Source: Nitrospirota bacterium (GTDB taxonomy: Bacteria; Nitrospirota; Thermodesulfovibrionia; Thermodesulfovibrionales; Dissulfurispiraceae). From it: DNA of 33,573 bases. Position numbers and translations under genes: made by a program. Shown piece by piece: positions 18,184 to 26,765 of the stretch; position 1 is the first letter of the stretch; the number at the start of each line of letters is the position of its first letter. The DNA lies in NCBI GenBank assembly GCA_021791055.1, contig JAJYXI010000019.1:1-33573 (forward strand), read 5' to 3'. Below the pieces are notes generated by a model. That model saw only the letters and a program-made list of their open reading frames with translations. It was not told the origin of the DNA and did no database searches.

Positions 18184-19421
18184 ACCGCTGGGGAAAATTT
18201 TTACTATTTCTCTCCGTAATGGGTCCCGGCATAATCACGGCAAATATAGATAATGACGCGAGCGGCATAACAACATACTCTGTTGCAGGAGCCCGCTTCG
18301 GATACGGGCTGCTCTGGACGCTGATACCCATAACCATTGCACTTGTCGTAATTCAGGAGATGGTGGCCCGCATGGGTGTCATAACCGGCAAGGGACTTTC
18401 CGACCTTATAAGGGAAAATTACGGAGTAAAGACTGCATTCTTTATGATGATGGGTCTTCTGATTGCGAATTTTGGAAATACTATTGCGAATCTTGCAGGC
18501 TGGGCAGCAAGCATGGAGATGCTGGGATTTAGCAAATATCTAATGGTCCCTATGGGAGCCATACTTATATGGATGCTGGTCACTAAAGGAAGCTACCGAT
18601 TTGTGGAGAAGATACTCTTGCTCGCATGTCTCATATATTTCGGCTATGTTATATCAGGGATTATGGCAAAACCGGACTGGACGCCGGTCATGAAAAACAC
18701 AATAATCCCACAGATCCGCTGGGATTCTGAATATATAATGCTTAGCATAGCGATGATAGGAACAACAATAACGCCGTGGATGCAGTTCTATCTGCAGTCT
18801 TCCATTGCAGAAAAAGGCATAAAAAAGGAAAACTATAAGGCATCGAGGCTCGATGTTATAATCGGATGCTCCATAACAGACATCATCAGCTTTTTCATAA
18901 TCGTCACCTGCGGCACATTACTCTTCCCTCACGGGATAAGAGTAAACGAGGCATCAGAAGCTGCCCTTGCACTAAAACCGCTTGCAGGCGATTACGCATC
19001 CCTCATATTCGCATTAAGCCTTGCAAACGCATCGCTCTTAGGCGCAATAATAGTGCCCCTTGCAACAGCATACTACATATGCGAGGCAATGGGATGGGAG
19101 GCAGGGATAAACAAGACATTTAAGGACGCCCCGCAGTTCATGTGGATTTATACCCTTATAATAGCTCTGGCTGCAATGGTCATAATGATTCCGGGGGCGC
19201 CGCTCGTATTTCTGATGGTGCTGTCTGCTGTAATCAACGGACTGCTTTTGCCTTTTGTTCTTGTTTACGCCTTATTGCTCGTTAACAATAAAAAGTTGAT
19301 GGGAGAGCATACAAACCCCAAGAGCTATAACTATATATCGTGGGGTACTGTTATTGTGATAATCTGTCTTACCGCATTTTTAGTTGTTACGACAATAATA
19401 CCTGCTGGAGGAAAAATTTGA
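18180..19421 (+). CDS. Nramp-related divalent metal transporter, probably Mg2+ type
   Basis: 413 aa, about 11 membrane helices, Nramp (SLC11) fold. The usual TM1 DPGN motif aligns to D26-A-S-G (canonical Asn replaced by Gly), and the TM6 MPH motif aligns to TPW in GTTITPWMQFYLQSS (Met and His replaced). Loss of the metal-site Met is the known hallmark of Nramp-related magnesium transporters that accept hard ions such as Mg2+. The coupled upstream MgtE-like sensor supports this. Classical MntH (Mn2+/Fe2+) is therefore less likely. Start ATG overlaps the previous stop. The next gene begins at the stop codon. Confidence 0.88.
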   Translation: MNRWGKFLLFLSVMGPGIITANIDNDASGITTYSVAGARFGYGLLWTLIPITIALVVIQEMVARMGVITGKGLSDLIRENYGVKTAFFMMMGLLIANFGNTIANLAGWAASMEMLGFSKYLMVPMGAILIWMLVTKGSYRFVEKILLLACLIYFGYVISGIMAKPDWTPVMKNTIIPQIRWDSEYIMLSIAMIGTTITPWMQFYLQSSIAEKGIKKENYKASRLDVIIGCSITDIISFFIIVTCGTLLFPHGIRVNEASEAALALKPLAGDYASLIFALSLANASLLGAIIVPLATAYYICEAMGWEAGINKTFKDAPQFMWIYTLIIALAAMVIMIPGAPLVFLMVLSAVINGLLLPFVLVYALLLVNNKKLMGEHTNPKSYNYISWGTVIVIICLTAFLVVTTIIPAGGKI

Positions 19422-20506
19422 TGCCAAATACCATGGCCAATACTATGATTAGTACCATAGAATGGAAAAATAATAAAGTTGTAATGCTGGATCAGAGCAG
19501 GCTTCCCCTCGAGGTGAGGTTTATCGAATGCACCGATTACCAGATGGTTGCAGAGGGGATAAAAAAGCTCTGGATAAGGGGAGCTCCTGCTATAGGAATC
19601 GCAGCAGCCATGGGAATTGCCCTCGGCGCGCAGGACATAAAAGCCGGGAGTTATGACGACTTCATCGAAAGGCTTGAGCCTATTATGCAGACAATGCTCG
19701 ACACAAGGCCTACTGCCGTAAATATAAAGTGGGCGGTCGAGAGGATAAAGAGACTGCTATCTGAAAAAAGAGAAGAGTCTGTCAGCAGCTTAAAAAAGAT
19801 TCTTATAGATGAGGCAAAAAAGATCCTTCAGGAGGATATCGAAATAAATAAGGCAATAGGCAGATTTGGCGCAGAATTTATAAAGGATGGAGATACTATT
19901 CTCACCCACTGCAATGCAGGAAGTTTAGCTACAGGAGGCTACGGAACAGCAACAGCTCCGATGCTCATTGCAAAGGAACAGGGCAAGAGGATTCATGTTA
20001 TTGCTGATGAGACAAGGCCTGTCCTTCAGGGAGCACGGCTTACCGCATGGGAGTTGATGCAGGCAGGTATCTCTGTGACATTGATAACTGACAATACAGC
20101 AGGCGCATTAATGAAAAAGGGCGTTATAGACCTTGCCATTGTGGGAACAGACAGGACAACAAGGAATGGGGATATGGCAAATAAGATAGGGACATATACG
20201 GTTGCTGTGCTGTGCAAAGAGCACGGCATACCCTTTTATGTTGCAGCACCCATAAGCAGTATAGATTTCAGCATGAACTCAGGAGAGCTTATCCCAATCG
20301 AAGAGCGCCAGCCTGAAGAGGTAACAACAATCTGGGGGCATAGGGTTGCGCCTGAAGGGGTAAATGTAATAAACTTGGCCTTTGATGTTACGCCGGCAAA
20401 ATATGTCACTGCCTTTTTTACCGAAAAAGGAGCATTCAGGCCGCAGGACATAAAGAAAATAATGAGGGACGATGTGGATATCGAATCCATAAGAATAAGG
20501 TCATGA
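19421..20506 (+). CDS. mtnA: Methylthioribose-1-phosphate isomerase
   Basis: MtnA-type member of the eIF-2B alpha/beta/delta-like family, 361 aa. It converts 5-methylthioribose-1-phosphate to methylthioribulose-1-phosphate in methionine salvage. Seen: LWIRGAPAIGIAAAMG, catalytic Cys in ILTHCNAGSLATGGYGTA, and Asp in VGTDRTTRNGDMANKIGTY. The residues SSID after YVAAPI are usual for MtnA. Start ATG 19421 shares a base with the transporter stop (TGATG) and has GGAGG 9 nt upstream. A ribose-1,5-bisphosphate isomerase role is a less likely alternative. No other salvage gene is in view. Confidence 0.92.
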   Translation: MPNTMANTMISTIEWKNNKVVMLDQSRLPLEVRFIECTDYQMVAEGIKKLWIRGAPAIGIAAAMGIALGAQDIKAGSYDDFIERLEPIMQTMLDTRPTAVNIKWAVERIKRLLSEKREESVSSLKKILIDEAKKILQEDIEINKAIGRFGAEFIKDGDTILTHCNAGSLATGGYGTATAPMLIAKEQGKRIHVIADETRPVLQGARLTAWELMQAGISVTLITDNTAGALMKKGVIDLAIVGTDRTTRNGDMANKIGTYTVAVLCKEHGIPFYVAAPISSIDFSMNSGELIPIEERQPEEVTTIWGHRVAPEGVNVINLAFDVTPAKYVTAFFTEKGAFRPQDIKKIMRDDVDIESIRIRS

Positions 20507-21498
20507 ACATACAAGACATTTTTTCTGATTACTCTGAAGAACTGAAAACCGTTGACCGTCAACTGCTCGGGATATTCGAGAGCAATGTCTTTCTGATACC
20601 GATGGTAGGCAAACACATCCTGAGCAGCGGAGGCAAAAGGATAAGACCTCTGTTCCTTTTACTCAGCGCTGACCTCTGCGGCTATAAGGGTGCAAACCGT
20701 ACACTCCTCGCAGCTATCATAGAGGCAATACACACAGCGTCTTTATTGCATGATGATGTAATTGACGGTGCAGAGACAAGGAGAGGCAGGCCGACAGCTC
20801 ATTCCTTCTGGGGAAATCAGATAGTAATATTGACCGGTGACTTCCTGTATTCAAAGGCACTGAAGCTTGCCGTAGCTCAGAAGAATCAGAAGATAATGGA
20901 GGCACTCTCAGAGGCCACAACGAGGATGACAGAAGGAGAAATACTCCAGCTTAATAAGACAGGAGACCCCGATATAACGAGAGAGGAATACTTTGAGATC
21001 ATATCTGCCAAGACAGGCGTGCTCATATCAGCCGCATGCAGGATAGCCGGAATACTATCAAACCAGCCCGAAGAAAAAGAAATGTCCCTTTCCAGATTCG
21101 GGATGAAGACAGGAATTGCGTTTCAGCTTGCAGATGATGTGCTCGATTATGTGGCTGAGCAGAAAGAACTCGGGAAAAGACTCGGAAAAGACCTCGAAGA
21201 AGGCAAGATTACAATGCCTTTAATCTATCTTCTGAAGGCAGTCTCTGGCGCAGAGAGGGATGAAATAGAAAATATTATTAAAGAAGCATGCGAACAACAG
21301 GGATCAAAAGACAGTTCAAACTCAGGGCTAAAAAGGATACTTGAGTTATTCTCGAAATACAATGCAATAGATGAATCGTTAAAGGTAGCGCTCTCTCTGG
21401 TAGAGGAGGCAAAGTCGGAACTGAATATCTTCCCTGCATCCAAAGAGAAAGACTCCCTTCTTGTCATGGCTGAATACGCAATGCAGAGGGAAAAGTAA
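20503..21498 (+). CDS. Trans-polyprenyl diphosphate synthase
   Basis: 331 aa, all-helical isoprenoid synthase. It condenses isopentenyl diphosphate onto allylic diphosphates to make a long-chain prenyl tail, probably for menaquinone. First aspartate-rich motif [16 protein letters not shown] and second DDVLDY are intact, with GGKRIRP near the N-terminus. Small residues before the first motif (HTASLLHDD) fit long-chain (hepta/octa/nonaprenyl) enzymes rather than FPP synthase. The start overlaps mtnA by 4 nt. Confidence 0.92.
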   Translation: MNIQDIFSDYSEELKTVDRQLLGIFESNVFLIPMVGKHILSSGGKRIRPLFLLLSADLCGYKGANRTLLAAIIEAIHTASLLHDDVIDGAETRRGRPTAHSFWGNQIVILTGDFLYSKALKLAVAQKNQKIMEALSEATTRMTEGEILQLNKTGDPDITREEYFEIISAKTGVLISAACRIAGILSNQPEEKEMSLSRFGMKTGIAFQLADDVLDYVAEQKELGKRLGKDLEEGKITMPLIYLLKAVSGAERDEIENIIKEACEQQGSKDSSNSGLKRILELFSKYNAIDESLKVALSLVEEAKSELNIFPASKEKDSLLVMAEYAMQREK

Positions 21499-22007
21499 TG
21501 CATCCCTATGTAGAGCTTGCTAAAAAGGCCATTGAGGAATACATAAGCAGTGGAAAAGTCCTCACTCCTCCAAAAGAATTGCCGCCGGACATGAAAAGAA
21601 GGGCAGGTGTCTTCGTGTCTCTAAAAAAGCACGGGGAATTAAGGGGATGCATCGGCACTTTTCTTCCATGCGAGGAGAATATTTATAAGGAGATAGTAAG
21701 GAATGCCATTTCTGCTGCCACGGAAGACCCGAGATTCTATCCTGTTCAGGCAGACGAGATTGGAGATATAACATATTCTGTGGATGTTTTATCAGAGCCG
21801 GAAAAGATAAAGGATATCTCTGAGCTCGATCCAAAACGGTATGGTATAATCGTTGTTAAAGGCTATAAAAAAGGACTCTTGCTGCCGGACCTTGAAGGGG
21901 TAAATACGGTGGAAGAACAACTGATGATTACAAAGATGAAGGCAGGCATAGACCCATCGGACAAAGATGTGGAAATATTAAGATTCACTGTTGAGAGGTA
22001 TAAATAA
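21498..22007 (+). CDS. amrA: AMMECR1-domain protein (AmrA-like)
   Basis: 169 aa AMMECR1 domain protein with the hallmark LRGCIGTF motif, [14 protein letters not shown], and [13 protein letters not shown]. In prokaryotes these often occur with AmrB (Memo) and a radical-SAM AmrS, a set of unknown reaction. Neither partner is in the window. Its start shares a base with the prenyl-synthase stop (TAATG), so translation is coupled. Confidence 0.9.
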   Translation: MHPYVELAKKAIEEYISSGKVLTPPKELPPDMKRRAGVFVSLKKHGELRGCIGTFLPCEENIYKEIVRNAISAATEDPRFYPVQADEIGDITYSVDVLSEPEKIKDISELDPKRYGIIVVKGYKKGLLLPDLEGVNTVEEQLMITKMKAGIDPSDKDVEILRFTVERYK

Positions 22008-22012
22008 AGAGC

Positions 22013-22744
22013 ATGACAAAACAAAGGGTGCTGATAATTGACGATATGGCGTCTGTTAGAAAATTCGTAAAAAGCGGTCTTGAAAAAAATCATACCAGCA
22101 TGGAAATTGACGAGGCGAGCAACGGCAAAGAGGCTCAGTCAAAATTAGAAACCGAGTCCTTTGACCTGATTATATGCGACTGGGAAATGCCGGCCCTCAA
22201 AGGAATCGAATTATTGCAATGGGTCCGAAACCATCCCACATTAGGTTCCACGCCATTTATAATGCTGACAGCAAGGAATGACAAAGAAAGCGTTCTGCAG
22301 GCAATAAAAGAAGGAGCAAATGCATACATAGTAAAGCCATTCTCTATTGAGCTGCTGATACAAAAGATGTCGGCAGTAGATGCCAAGTTTGACAGGAGAA
22401 GGTTTGAAAGGTACGCCGTTGACGGCGAGATTATCATGCATTTCTCGAATTCCGTATCTCACGGAAGGCTTTTAGACCTGAGCATGGGAGGAATCCTCGG
22501 ATTGTTCGACAGAAACAAGAGCCTTCCGAATATTCTCGAAAATGTTCTGATAGACATCAAGACGGAGAACAATCTGAAGGCAAACGGGATTGACGGGTTT
22601 GTAATCAGGGTGCAGGCAGCGCAGGCATTTATAGATACAGACGAAATAAAGATTGGCGTTAAGTTTTTAGAACAGCTTCCGGAAGAAAAAAACAAGGAGC
22701 TGAAACAGCTTATAACCGCCATCTCAAGATTACAGGCAATGTAA
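22013..22744 (+). CDS. Response regulator with C-terminal PilZ domain
   Basis: 243 aa. REC domain (about 5-122) with D10-D11, phospho-acceptor D56 (LIICDWEMP), and Lys in YIVKPFS. PilZ domain (about 125-235) with RRRFERYAV and DLSMGGI, the RxxxR and D/NxSxxG c-di-GMP-binding motifs. It should couple a phosphorelay and c-di-GMP to output such as motility or surface behaviour. No histidine kinase is adjacent. The GGDEF cyclase at 14955 and chemoreceptor at 23443 are nearby. It is the last gene of the operon from 16921 and ends 1 nt from convergent moaC. Confidence 0.92.
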   Translation: MTKQRVLIIDDMASVRKFVKSGLEKNHTSMEIDEASNGKEAQSKLETESFDLIICDWEMPALKGIELLQWVRNHPTLGSTPFIMLTARNDKESVLQAIKEGANAYIVKPFSIELLIQKMSAVDAKFDRRRFERYAVDGEIIMHFSNSVSHGRLLDLSMGGILGLFDRNKSLPNILENVLIDIKTENNLKANGIDGFVIRVQAAQAFIDTDEIKIGVKFLEQLPEEKNKELKQLITAISRLQAM

Positions 22745-22745
22745 T

Positions 22746-23237
22746 CTATTTACTGCGCTTAAACTCTCCGCGTTTGAATTCCCCGCTTTTTCCCCCTCGT
22801 TTTTCCAAAAGTGTTATGCCAGAAATTGTCATCTCCTTGTCCGCAGCCTTGCACATGTCATAAATAGTTAATGCAGTGACGGATACTGCTGTAAGCGCCT
22901 CCATCTCAACGCCTGTCTGTCCTACAATCCTTACGGTCGCTTTTATGTCAACCTTATTTTTCTCCTCATCAATATCAAAATCAATGTTCACTGATGTTAT
23001 ATTCAAAGGATGACACATGGGTATCAACCCCGATGTCTTCTTTGCAGCCATAATCCCTGCAACCCTTGCAACGCCAAGCACATCGCCCTTTGATATCTGC
23101 CTGTCCTTTATGAGCCTGATTGTTTCCTGCTTCATATAAACCGAGCCTGCTGCTACGGCCTCACGCAGGGTCGGTTTCTTTTCCGAAACATCCACCATCC
23201 TCGCCTTGCCTTCCTCATCAAAATGGGTAAGTTCCAT
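22746..23237 (-). CDS. moaC: Cyclic pyranopterin monophosphate synthase
   Basis: MoaC, 163 aa: makes cyclic pyranopterin monophosphate in molybdenum-cofactor synthesis. Signatures: [16 protein letters not shown] and [26 protein letters not shown] 23237 is chosen because GGAGG lies 5 nt upstream and [18 protein letters not shown] is the normal start; the in-frame extension to 23273 is not. The C-terminus carries a short basic repeat ([12 protein letters not shown]) beyond the usual end, encoded by a near-duplicated 12-15 nt segment. Confidence 0.95.
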   Translation of the reverse strand: MELTHFDEEGKARMVDVSEKKPTLREAVAAGSVYMKQETIRLIKDRQISKGDVLGVARVAGIMAAKKTSGLIPMCHPLNITSVNIDFDIDEEKNKVDIKATVRIVGQTGVEMEALTAVSVTALTIYDMCKAADKEMTISGITLLEKRGGKSGEFKRGEFKRSK

Positions 23238-23338
23238 AAAATCCTCCGTATAACTTTGAAAGTCACGCCTCAATTCTAACCAAATAAGACTATCATAAAC
23301 AACCCGATAGATAGATTGTTTAAAAGTTTAAAAATCTC

Positions 23339-23344
23339 TTGACA
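23339..23344 (+). promoter_or_regulatory. Possible -35 upstream of the chemoreceptor gene
   Basis: A perfect TTGACA lies about 100 nt before the ATG, followed after 18 nt by taaact, a modest -10. A perfect TATAAT also occurs at 23411-23416 but lacks a -35. I cannot decide between them. The 205-bp gap 23238-23442 is otherwise AT-rich without a gene. Confidence 0.35.
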
Positions 23345-23426
23345 ATTTAAATATTTCCGCCATAAACTTGTAGTCGATATCTCTCAAATATAACAAATAT
23401 AAGCCTGCTGTATAATTAAAAAATTT

Positions 23427-23440
23427 CACACGGGGGTGTG
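23427..23440 (+). promoter_or_regulatory. Small hairpin with the ribosome-binding site in its loop
   Basis: cacac (23427-23431) pairs with gtgtg (23436-23440), leaving GGGG in the loop just before the chemoreceptor ATG at 23443. The G-run is the only Shine-Dalgarno candidate. Confidence 0.45.
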
Positions 23441-23442
23441 TA

Positions 23443-25095
23443 ATGTTTCAAGGGTTTAAGGATGTGAGCCTTAAAAAAAAGGTGTACATTATTTTCGGTG
23501 TTCTTATTGCATCTGCGGTAATCGGGATACTCATGGGCCAGATATTCTTTCAAAGGGTACAGGTGGGAGGGAAATTTTATGCCCAGATAGAGAGAAACAT
23601 GGTAATAGCGGACGACATAGCAAAGCTAAGGGTCAACCTTACCCTTGTGAGGGCTCATCTTTTGACAATGATGTTGGAAAAAGATAAAGAAAAGCTGGAA
23701 GACCACAAGGATACTATTTCTGATTTAACAGAAAGAATAGGCGAAATTTTTGCCAAAGTAGAAAAGGCCGTGAAAGAAGGCAATCTTACAGAGGCAGCTT
23801 CTTTAGTAGCAAAGGCAAAGGAATCGTGGAATGCCTTTAGGGATACGAGGGACAAAGAATTGATTCCCCTCATAATGGAAGGCAAGATAGAAAGGGCAAG
23901 GGAGCTTGCCACAGGAATTCAGTCCGAGCGATATAGCGACTTCCTCAGCGCCACGAGCGCTGCTGTTGATAAGGTAAGAGGCGATATCCCTAAAAAAGTA
24001 GAACAAATCAAAAAGGAATCGAGGATCCTTGGAGCGAGCTTTATAGCCGGAGGCGGTATCTTTATTGGTTTTCTCGCGGTGATTGCAAGGTTCCTGTCTT
24101 CATCCATAATCTCGCCAATAGTAATGGTCTCGCAGAAATCAAGGGAAATGGCTGACGGAGACCTCAGCACTGCTGACATAAAAATCAGCAGCAGGGATGA
24201 GATAGGACTGATGCTGAAAGATTTTACAACCATGTCCCAAAAAATAACCACAATAATAAGCGATATAAAGACAGATATGCAGAATCTCTTATCCTCTGCA
24301 GATGAGCTTTCTGCTACTGCTGAAGACCTGAACAAATCCGCAAATGAGCAGTCAATGCAGACACAGCAGGTTGCGGCAGCAGCAGAGGAAATGAGCCAGA
24401 CAATAATGGATGTGGCGAAGAATGCTGCACAGGCGGCAGAGGCTTCAAAGAACTCATCCGCTGAAGCCATAAATGGGAAAGAGGTCGTAGAAAAGACCAC
24501 TCAGGGCATGTACAGGATTGTAGATAATGTTAAAGAGACTACAAGGATTATCGAAGAGCTTGATGCAAGTTCCGCACAAATAAGCGAAATAGCAGCAATC
24601 ATCAGCGACATTGCAGATCAGACCAATCTTTTGGCCTTAAATGCTGCCATAGAAGCAGCACGGGCAGGAGAGCAGGGAAGGGGCTTTGCCGTTGTTGCTG
24701 ATGAGGTTAGAAAACTGGCGGAAAGGACAGGAAAGGCAACCCAGGATATTACTCAAAGAATATCCATGATTCAGGCGGAGGCAAAAAGATCGGTAGAGGC
24801 GATGAAAGGAGGAAGCGAAGAGACAGGCAAAGGGCTTGAGCTTTCAAAGACGGCAAGTCAGTCTCTTGACTCAATTGTATCAGCATCCTCCAATGCAATG
24901 GATATGGTTCAGAGGATTGCTGCTGCAACCGAAGAGCAGTCGGCAGCATCCGAGGAGATCACTCAGAACATGACCCGCATCTCGTCATCCATTGGCCATA
25001 CCTCAGAGGCTATAGGTCAGGTAAAAGATGCTGCGAGCGGACTTGCAAAAATAAGTTCGAAGATTCAGAAATCTATCGGATGGTTTAAATTTTAA
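23443..25095 (+). CDS. Methyl-accepting chemotaxis protein
   Basis: 550 aa chemoreceptor. TM1 (about 13-35), a periplasmic four-helix-bundle-like sensor (about 36-190), TM2 (about 192-217), HAMP (about 218-270) and a long cytoplasmic coiled coil. The kinase-control tip is clear: [30 protein letters not shown] near residues 400-430. There is no C-terminal NWETF-type tether (it ends SIGWFKF). The ligand is unknown. It joins the signalling genes around it, but no che genes are in the window. Confidence 0.95.
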   Translation: MFQGFKDVSLKKKVYIIFGVLIASAVIGILMGQIFFQRVQVGGKFYAQIERNMVIADDIAKLRVNLTLVRAHLLTMMLEKDKEKLEDHKDTISDLTERIGEIFAKVEKAVKEGNLTEAASLVAKAKESWNAFRDTRDKELIPLIMEGKIERARELATGIQSERYSDFLSATSAAVDKVRGDIPKKVEQIKKESRILGASFIAGGGIFIGFLAVIARFLSSSIISPIVMVSQKSREMADGDLSTADIKISSRDEIGLMLKDFTTMSQKITTIISDIKTDMQNLLSSADELSATAEDLNKSANEQSMQTQQVAAAAEEMSQTIMDVAKNAAQAAEASKNSSAEAINGKEVVEKTTQGMYRIVDNVKETTRIIEELDASSAQISEIAAIISDIADQTNLLALNAAIEAARAGEQGRGFAVVADEVRKLAERTGKATQDITQRISMIQAEAKRSVEAMKGGSEETGKGLELSKTASQSLDSIVSASSNAMDMVQRIAAATEEQSAASEEITQNMTRISSSIGHTSEAIGQVKDAASGLAKISSKIQKSIGWFKF

Positions 25096-25164
25096 AATAA
25101 ATATCTCAAAGGGCCTTGCCCTTGGAGTCTATAAAACAAAAACTCTAACTCAAAGGGGGAAAAG

Positions 25165-25449
25165 ATGCAGACAAGATTTGTAACGGTTCTGTTAGTATCA
25201 ATCATGTGCGTTGCACTGCTTATAGGGCTTGCAATCGCAGCAGAAAAAGTTAAGGGTACCATAAAGAGCATCGACTCAGGCGCAGGAACGGTTGTTGTTA
25301 CAGACAGCGCCGGCAAAGATGTAACACTTACTTTAGAGGATAAAGGGAAACTGAATAAATACAGCGTAGGAGATAGGATAAAAGGCAAATACGAAAGCAA
25401 AGGCGGCAAGAATGTAGCCACAGACTTTAGAAAGGCAGAAGGCTGCTAA
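25165..25449 (+). CDS. Small exported protein of unknown function
   Basis: 94 aa with a clear signal peptide (TVLLVSIMCVALLIGLAIAAE, cleavage after about residue 26) and a mature domain of about 68 aa that is mostly beta (KGTIKSIDSGAGTVVVTDSAGKDVTLTL...YSVGDRIKGKY), resembling the small OB-like/DUF5666-type periplasmic domains. No catalytic residues; a single Cys is at the very end. GGGGG precedes the ATG. The gene converges on tolB. Confidence 0.75.
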   Translation: MQTRFVTVLLVSIMCVALLIGLAIAAEKVKGTIKSIDSGAGTVVVTDSAGKDVTLTLEDKGKLNKYSVGDRIKGKYESKGGKNVATDFRKAEGC

Positions 25450-25473
25450 GCATCAAGAAACAGCTTGCTTTTT
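25448..25473 (+). terminator. Weak terminator-like hairpin after the small exported gene
   Basis: aagca (25448-25452, overlapping the stop codon) and tgctt (25466-25470) can pair and are followed by three more T residues. The stem is only 5 bp, so strength is doubtful. It lies in the convergent gap before the tolB end. Confidence 0.3.
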
Positions 25474-25487
25474 CAAAAAGGGGGTTT

Positions 25488-26765
25488 TCATAAGGGGGAC
25501 CAGCCAGGGCCGGTCGCCCTAAATCCCTTTGGTGTTATTTTTTTCTGATCCTCGCCATTAGCCCTCATTAGATATATCCCCTTTGAGCCGTCTCTGTCAG
25601 AGGTAAAAACTATATATCTTCCGTCAGGTGAAAAAGATGGGTCTTCATTATTTCCCCTATCAGTTAGATGCGTCATTCCCGTTCCATCAGGCTTCATAAC
25701 GAATATCTGATTTTTTCCATTTATCATCCTTACAAATGCAATCCTGTCTCCCTTTGGAGACCATACTGGAGATGTGTTGTATGAGCCTTCAAAGGTAAGC
25801 CTTCTTATTCCATTGCCGTCTTTATCGGCAATATATATCTGTGGGCTTCCAGACCTGTTGGATACGAACAACACATAATTCCCGTCAGGTGAAACAGCAG
25901 GAGATACATCGATCCACGGGGAGGATATAAGTTTCCATCCCTTCATGCTTAAAATATCTCCTATATGAATATTTGATTTTCCGTCTTTGGATGACGAAAA
26001 TACAAACTCCTTATTATTCGGGAAAAAATTCCCTGCCATATTTAATCCGCCAATCCTGACGACATTCTTTTCTCTCATAGTATTCATATCAAGAAGATAA
26101 ATATCCCAGCTTCTATTTCTTTCGGCAGAATAAATCATCTTTGTTCCATCTGAAGACCAGCGCGGAGATAGCAATATACCTCCAGTTACGCCAAGCCCGT
26201 GCATACGATGTCCGTCCCAATCCATAATAAAGAGTTCGGCCTTTGATCTTTTACCCACAAAGGCTATCCTCGTCCTGAATATTCCGTTCTGCCCCGTGAG
26301 GATTTTATATATATCATTTGCTATGGAATGGGAAAGGAGTCTCAATAGTTCTGCAGAGGCAGAGTATTCTTTTTTCAATACCTCCCTTCCTTCTGAAACA
26401 TCATAGGCAGAGACAACGACGCTTAAGCCTTTACCTGTCACGACCCTTCCCTTAACAACCAGTTCAACACCGAGCCCCTTCCAGTTGTTGGAATTAAAGG
26501 GTTGCTCCGGCTTTTCTATATGGGCAGCTTCATCAATGCAGTCAAAGAGTCCTGTGAATGTTAAATCATTCTTCACAATATCCGATATCTCATCCCCGCC
26601 GATAAAACCCTGAACAGCAACGGGAAGTTTTCTCATTCCGGGAGATGTTATGTCAATGTAGACCTTCTCGGCATGGGCGAAATTCAGAACACAGAACACA
26701 GAACACAGAACACAGACTATAAAAAATAGAAACCGTTTTTTTTCTGACTTCTGACTTTTATTCAT
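25488..26765 (-). CDS. tolB: Tol-Pal system beta-propeller protein TolB
   Basis: 425 aa periplasmic TolB. Signal peptide (RFLFFIVCVLCSVFCVLNFAHA), N-terminal D1 domain (about 33-160), and a C-terminal six-bladed propeller with repeated SPRWSSDG, SPAVSPDG, SPVWSPKG, DPSFSPDG blades. It links Pal to the inner-membrane TolQRA complex during cell division. The ATG overlaps the tolA stop by 4 nt. The signal-peptide codons are built from a 7-bp tandem repeat (26685-26717). No pal or cpoB follows within the window. Confidence 0.95.
   Translation of the reverse strand: MNKSQKSEKKRFLFFIVCVLCSVFCVLNFAHAEKVYIDITSPGMRKLPVAVQGFIGGDEISDIVKNDLTFTGLFDCIDEAAHIEKPEQPFNSNNWKGLGVELVVKGRVVTGKGLSVVVSAYDVSEGREVLKKEYSASAELLRLLSHSIANDIYKILTGQNGIFRTRIAFVGKRSKAELFIMDWDGHRMHGLGVTGGILLSPRWSSDGTKMIYSAERNRSWDIYLLDMNTMREKNVVRIGGLNMAGNFFPNNKEFVFSSSKDGKSNIHIGDILSMKGWKLISSPWIDVSPAVSPDGNYVLFVSNRSGSPQIYIADKDGNGIRRLTFEGSYNTSPVWSPKGDRIAFVRMINGKNQIFVMKPDGTGMTHLTDRGNNEDPSFSPDGRYIVFTSDRDGSKGIYLMRANGEDQKKITPKGFRATGPGWSPL
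26685..26717. repeat. 7-bp tandem repeat inside the TolB signal peptide
   Basis: CAGAACA is repeated four times plus a partial unit on the + strand. On the coding strand it encodes VCVLCSVFCVL, a hydrophobic signal-peptide core with an unusual Cys/Val/Leu composition. Confidence 0.85.
26742..26755. repeat. Two 7-bp units at the tolB start
   Basis: TTCTGAC occurs twice in tandem at codons for residues 3-8 of TolB. The same heptamer repeats in tolA at 27051-27084. Confidence 0.7.

Noticed and set aside
25104-25124. Hairpin aagggc-ctt-gccctt after the chemoreceptor as a terminator
   Set aside because: Only 6 bp and no following T-run.
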